In this document: positions 60,641 to 64,000 of the stretch, piece after piece | How the letters are laid out: each line of letters begins with the position of its first letter | How positions within the stretch are numbered: position 1 is the stretch's first letter | Assembly: GCF_000582685.1 (NCBI RefSeq) | Contig: NZ_KK073768.1 | Location: 4,862,801-4,926,800 of the forward strand | Direction of reading: 5' to 3' | From: [Scytonema hofmanni] UTEX 2349 | GTDB taxonomy: Bacteria > Cyanobacteriota > Cyanobacteriia > Cyanobacteriales > Nostocaceae | DNA: 64,000 nt | Translations under genes and position numbers: made by a program | The notes under the pieces: generated by a model | The model's database searches: none | The model's input: the letters and a program-made list of their open reading frames with translations, nothing else | What the model was told of the DNA's origin: nothing

Positions 60641-61381
60641 ATGTTTGAGTATGAACTGGAAAGTGGTTTAGACCGGGAATTCGAGTTGGAATTTGAGAGT
60701 GAATACGAAAGTGAGGAATTTTTAGGGAGTATATTGAGCAAAGTTGCACCAATGGCAATTAATGCTGTTGGTAGTCTCCTGGGTGGAGGAGACAATGAAT
60801 TTGAATTTGAGGATGAGCAGGAACCATTTTTGGGGTCAATTGGAAACGTAATTGGCGGTTTGTTAGGTGAGGGTGAATATGAGTTTGAGAGTGAGTTTGA
60901 ATCATCTCAAGCAAATGAGTATGAAGCGTTGATGGAGCATTTAGGATATATGGCAGCTAACAGTGAAAGCGAAGCTGAAGCTGAAGCTTTTCTGGGTGCA
61001 TTAATTCCCTTGGCTGCTAAAGCTTTACCGGGAATTGTGAAAGCTGCTTCTACAATTATCCCAAAGGTTGCGCCAAAACTAATTCAAGGTGCATCAAGAA
61101 TCGGAAAAGCAATGTTCCGCAATAGCAGAACCCGTCCGCTACTGAAGACTATGCCAAAGATAATGCAAAGCACCGTCAGCAATTTGGCTCGGCAAGCGGC
61201 ACAGGGCAAACCAATTACACAAAAGTCTGCGGTGCAAACCCTGGCACGTCAAACTGCTCAGGTTTTAGGGAAACCGAAAGTAGCAGCTAATTTGATGAAG
61301 CGATCGCGCGTTATCCATAGCAAAAGATGTCCCCATTGTCGTCACATCTCTAAACAGTCTGGGCAAGCAGTTTATCGCTAA
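60641..61381 (+). CDS. acidic Glu/Phe/Tyr-repeat protein with basic C-terminal domain (paralogue 2)
   Basis: A 246-aa protein with the same plan as the previous gene: acidic aromatic repeats at the N-terminus, two FLGSI segments, a SEAEAEAFLGALIPL junction and a basic domain (TRPLLK, LARQAAQGKPIT). At the C-terminus it adds a CPHC pair in a basic context (SKRCPHCRHISKQ). ATG 60641 follows AGGAGA. The two share strand and pattern, so they arose by duplication. Opposite-charge ends suggest self-assembly or binding to a basic partner. Function unknown. Confidence 0.78.
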   Translation: MFEYELESGLDREFELEFESEYESEEFLGSILSKVAPMAINAVGSLLGGGDNEFEFEDEQEPFLGSIGNVIGGLLGEGEYEFESEFESSQANEYEALMEHLGYMAANSESEAEAEAFLGALIPLAAKALPGIVKAASTIIPKVAPKLIQGASRIGKAMFRNSRTRPLLKTMPKIMQSTVSNLARQAAQGKPITQKSAVQTLARQTAQVLGKPKVAANLMKRSRVIHSKRCPHCRHISKQSGQAVYR

Positions 61382-61478
61382 TACCCTGGGATGCTTTGAA
61401 TTAGTCAATAGTCAAACGCTCGTGCCGCTTCCCTCTCAGCCCTTAAGGGACTGAGTTTCCCGCATCCCGTGAGGTCTT

Positions 61479-62846
61479 ATGAACGGACTGTTTGAAACGC
61501 TGATAGAGGATACACCGGATGACTGGGACGATAATTATCAGGTTCCGTCATTATTGTCCCAAAATAATATACCCGCTTCCCGCTTTGTCGAACCACTGAA
61601 TTTAGATCCTTGGTTGCGGGTACAGGCGCTAAATGTTACTAGGCACGCGGCAGCGTTGCGTTCCTTTCGACACGATGAGTTTGGCACAGATGCTGCCAGT
61701 CCCAGCGATGCTCACATTGATGCGGTGAATCAACTTTTAATGCAGTTGCGATCGCATTTGCGTTCTGTATCAAAGACAGTGGGAAGAAGCGCCCAAGCAT
61801 CGATTCAGCAGCCGGATAGCGCTTTATTGCAGCAATTGATGAGCCATAAAGATCAGGCACACAACTTAGTCCGCATGATTGAGCAAATCTGGGATTTCTA
61901 CTTAGAGTTATTCGGACAAAGACAATCCCAATTTGGTAATTGGCTATTAGCTTGCGATCGCATCGCTCTCGATTGTTATCAGTACATTTACATGGGGCTG
62001 GGACGGTCTAGGTCAATTCCAGCACCCGCGCCCTTTTCTTATATGAAAACTGGCTTTTCTCCGGCAACATTTCGGCGCGGTATTCCCCTAACTAAACTGA
62101 GTCAACAAATTAATCCATTTCCGTTGATTCAACTACCTTATCATCGCTTGGTCAACCCGTGGACATTGGGAGCGATTTTGCATGAAGTTTCCCACAATCT
62201 GCAAACCGATTTACAACTGCGACAGACAATTCCCCAAGCGATCGCCAAACGTCTTTTAAAAGCGGGAATGAGCAAATTTGTTGCCGCTACTTGGACTCGT
62301 TGGCATAGCGAAACCTTTGCTGACATGTCTGGTTTGTTACTGGGGGGACCTTATGTTGTTGCTTCCTTAATGGATATTGCTGGGCGATCGCCTCAAGCTA
62401 CCCTTAATTTTCACCCAGGTGCCCCCCATCCCACACCGTATCTGCGAGTATTTATTAGCACCGAATTACTACGCCGTATGGGTTTTTCCAAAGCTGCAAA
62501 TAACTATAAAAGCATTTGGCAACAAATTTACCCCAACCCCAGCGCAGGCAATATTCCTCAAGAAATTTTAGAAACCTTTAGTAAAGCCAATGCCTTGGTA
62601 GTAGACACCATTTGTTACACCCCTTACGAAGAACTAGGGGGCAGAACCTTAGCTGAGGTGACGGGATTCAAATTTCACCACCAGCAAATGATTTTAGAAG
62701 CGGGACAACGTTTAGCAACAGGGAACGATCCGGGAATTATTCCAGAACGGTTTTTGATTGGTGCATCGCGTGCTGCACTTGATAAAAAGCTAGCAACACC
62801 TGGGGTGATTACGCAAAACTTTTACAAAGCCCTGGTAAGGAGATAA
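61479..62846 (+). CDS. HEVSH metallopeptidase-like protein of the acidic-repeat cluster
   Basis: A 455-aa protein. The motif HEVSH (His235-Glu236...His239) fits the zinc-peptidase HExxH signature. A possible third ligand is Glu278 in WHSETFADMSG, 39 residues on, as in gluzincin-type enzymes. The N-terminal 200 residues are helical. No signal peptide is seen. It lies 97 bp after paralogue 2 and 6 bp before the next gene, so the cluster is probably co-transcribed. A role in processing the acidic-repeat proteins is plausible but not shown. Confidence 0.7.
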   Translation: MNGLFETLIEDTPDDWDDNYQVPSLLSQNNIPASRFVEPLNLDPWLRVQALNVTRHAAALRSFRHDEFGTDAASPSDAHIDAVNQLLMQLRSHLRSVSKTVGRSAQASIQQPDSALLQQLMSHKDQAHNLVRMIEQIWDFYLELFGQRQSQFGNWLLACDRIALDCYQYIYMGLGRSRSIPAPAPFSYMKTGFSPATFRRGIPLTKLSQQINPFPLIQLPYHRLVNPWTLGAILHEVSHNLQTDLQLRQTIPQAIAKRLLKAGMSKFVAATWTRWHSETFADMSGLLLGGPYVVASLMDIAGRSPQATLNFHPGAPHPTPYLRVFISTELLRRMGFSKAANNYKSIWQQIYPNPSAGNIPQEILETFSKANALVVDTICYTPYEELGGRTLAEVTGFKFHHQQMILEAGQRLATGNDPGIIPERFLIGASRAALDKKLATPGVITQNFYKALVRR

Positions 62847-62852
62847 CAAATT

Positions 62853-64000
62853 ATGACCACATATCGGATTCGCGGTCAAGTCAAAAATACGGAAAATATT
62901 CCAGAGGCTGTACCTCTACGAGTTGAGGCTTGGGATAAAGATGAACACTTTGATGACCGGCTTGGCAGCAGCAAAACTGATTCAGAAGGTATTTTTGATA
63001 TCGAATTTACAGAACAAGATTTCATTCAAGATACAGAAGAAAGAGATTGGATACCTGATGTTTTCTTCGTAGTTTATCGCGGCAAAGATTTAGTGGGTAG
63101 CACTGTTGAGGAATGCCTGGAAAGTATTATTTGGAAATATTTCCTTGTTGTAGTTCAGCAATCTCAAGTTCAACGTGTTTTACCGAAATTACCTTTGAAG
63201 TTGAATGGCAATAATACTGGATCAATTCAAATTTTGGCAGCAGGGATAGTTCCCGAAACGACGACACCAACTAAACCTTTAAATGGGTTTCAAATATATA
63301 ACGATAATGTAGTTGATATTTTGCCCACAATCGAGAATGTTAACCCTCTACCTACAACTCGAAATTCGGCTTTAGTTACTGTTGATAATAGTGGTGGTTC
63401 TTTACAGCAAATAGTCGATAATGCCCTCGGTCAAGTATTGTGCCGAAGCTCTAATAATGACCCCAAAGCCTTCCTAGATTCCCTGACTAAAACCTTTACT
63501 CCCCAAGAAAGTAACGGACGCATTACTTATAATTGGACGCCTTGCAGCTACAACACAGTCCAAACGGAATTAGGGGGGACAGTGAGTGGAGCGCAAGCTA
63601 GCCTTTATCATCGTGCCAAAACCTTATTAGATGATGCCTTGCGGCAGTTAGATAAACTTTATGCTCTCAACCCCGCAGCCGATCCGCAGAATATGGAAGC
63701 CGTGCGATCGGTTGTTCGGACACAAATAGTCGAGTTAATTAATGAATTGGGAACCCAAGGGGGACCACGTACCCAGCGGGTTGATAGTTTATTTCAACTA
63801 TTGCTAGGAGATGTAGAAGAAAATGATAGCTTTGAGAAAATTGGCGGACAGTTAAAGGATTTAGCTGATATTTTTGGTTTAGTGCGATCGCGTGTCAACA
63901 ATGTTGATGAAGAACAAAATTTCAGTAACTACCTAATTATCAAAGATTCGCTACTTTCGCTCAGAGACAGTTGGAATGCTTTTAATGCTGATACTGGTGG
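62853..64000 (+). CDS. hypothetical protein with N-terminal beta-sandwich-like domain (partial, continues past the window)
   Basis: 382 codons are visible from ATG 62853, which follows AAGGAG at 62838-62843. Residues 1-70 (TYRIRGQVKN..., VPLRVEAWDKD, SKTDSEGIFDIEF) resemble a transthyretin-like or carboxypeptidase-regulatory-like beta sandwich. The rest is helical and Gln/Asn-rich with no clear family. It is the fourth gene of the cluster and is cut by the window edge, so its C-terminal domains are unknown. Confidence 0.75.
   Translation, partial: MTTYRIRGQVKNTENIPEAVPLRVEAWDKDEHFDDRLGSSKTDSEGIFDIEFTEQDFIQDTEERDWIPDVFFVVYRGKDLVGSTVEECLESIIWKYFLVVVQQSQVQRVLPKLPLKLNGNNTGSIQILAAGIVPETTTPTKPLNGFQIYNDNVVDILPTIENVNPLPTTRNSALVTVDNSGGSLQQIVDNALGQVLCRSSNNDPKAFLDSLTKTFTPQESNGRITYNWTPCSYNTVQTELGGTVSGAQASLYHRAKTLLDDALRQLDKLYALNPAADPQNMEAVRSVVRTQIVELINELGTQGGPRTQRVDSLFQLLLGDVEENDSFEKIGGQLKDLADIFGLVRSRVNNVDEEQNFSNYLIIKDSLLSLRDSWNAFNADTG

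Overview
The window comes from a filamentous, heterocyst-type cyanobacterium. The evidence is many HIP1 octamers (GCGATCGC), heptanucleotide tandem repeats (TGGGCAT), psbY, a pilMNOQ operon and a Nostocales-style chemotaxis operon for gliding motility. The Cas12k (639 aa), TnsB (584 aa), TnsC (276 aa) and TniQ (167 aa) proteins and the tracrRNA look to me like the ShCAST components of Scytonema hofmannii. That identification is from memory, not from an alignment.

Region 1 (1-3011) is the left flank. It holds a solo IS200/IS605-type tnpB element, alanine racemase (alr), a heptamer repeat tract and tRNA-Leu(UAG).

Region 2 (3012-29728) is a complete type V-K CRISPR-associated transposon of 26,717 bp. 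Its ends are inverted (TGTACAGTGAC...GTCACTGTACA) and it is flanked by the 5-bp target duplication CGTAG. The tRNA-proximal end carries, on the minus strand, TnsB sites, a detached homing crRNA unit, a 9-repeat array, the tracrRNA and cas12k, with a divergent MerR-type repressor gene (cvkR-like). The 17-nt homing spacer is identical to the 3' end of the adjacent tRNA-Leu, next to a GGTT PAM, and the insertion lies about 60 bp downstream. So the window shows the element, its guide and its used target site together. The far end carries tniQ, tnsC and tnsB and a second set of TnsB sites. The cargo is defence-like: a type I restriction-modification operon (hsdR, hsdM, hsdS), a CHAT-protease/STAND-NTPase gene with a small EACC1-like partner, a set of small DNA-binding-type genes with paired hairpin leaders, and a three-gene operon led by a 2137-aa protein with 30 near-identical 46-aa TPR-like units and a C-terminal CHAT protease.

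Region 3 (29734-53605) is chromosomal. It holds a five-gene chemotaxis-like operon (PATAN response regulator, CheY, CheW, MCP, hybrid CheA; order as in pix/hmp loci), an orphan kinase-fold protein, VOC, TIGR02652 and gamma-carbonic-anhydrase genes, psbY, folC, a sugar-binding lipoprotein, pilMNOQ, a DUF433 antitoxin gene whose end is replaced by a 173-bp relic of the tnpB element family, HU, and a cobD-like gene with an in-frame repeat insertion.

Region 4 (53606-64000) holds a flavin disulfide-reductase-like protein without its redox cysteines, a small exported protein, a response regulator, a Fur-family and a LuxR-family regulator, and a four-gene cluster at the right edge. That cluster has two acidic Glu/Phe/Tyr-repeat paralogues, an HEVSH metallopeptidase-like protein and a protein with an N-terminal beta-sandwich-like domain cut by the window end. 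It is the least explained part of the window and the best candidate for an undescribed system outside the transposon.
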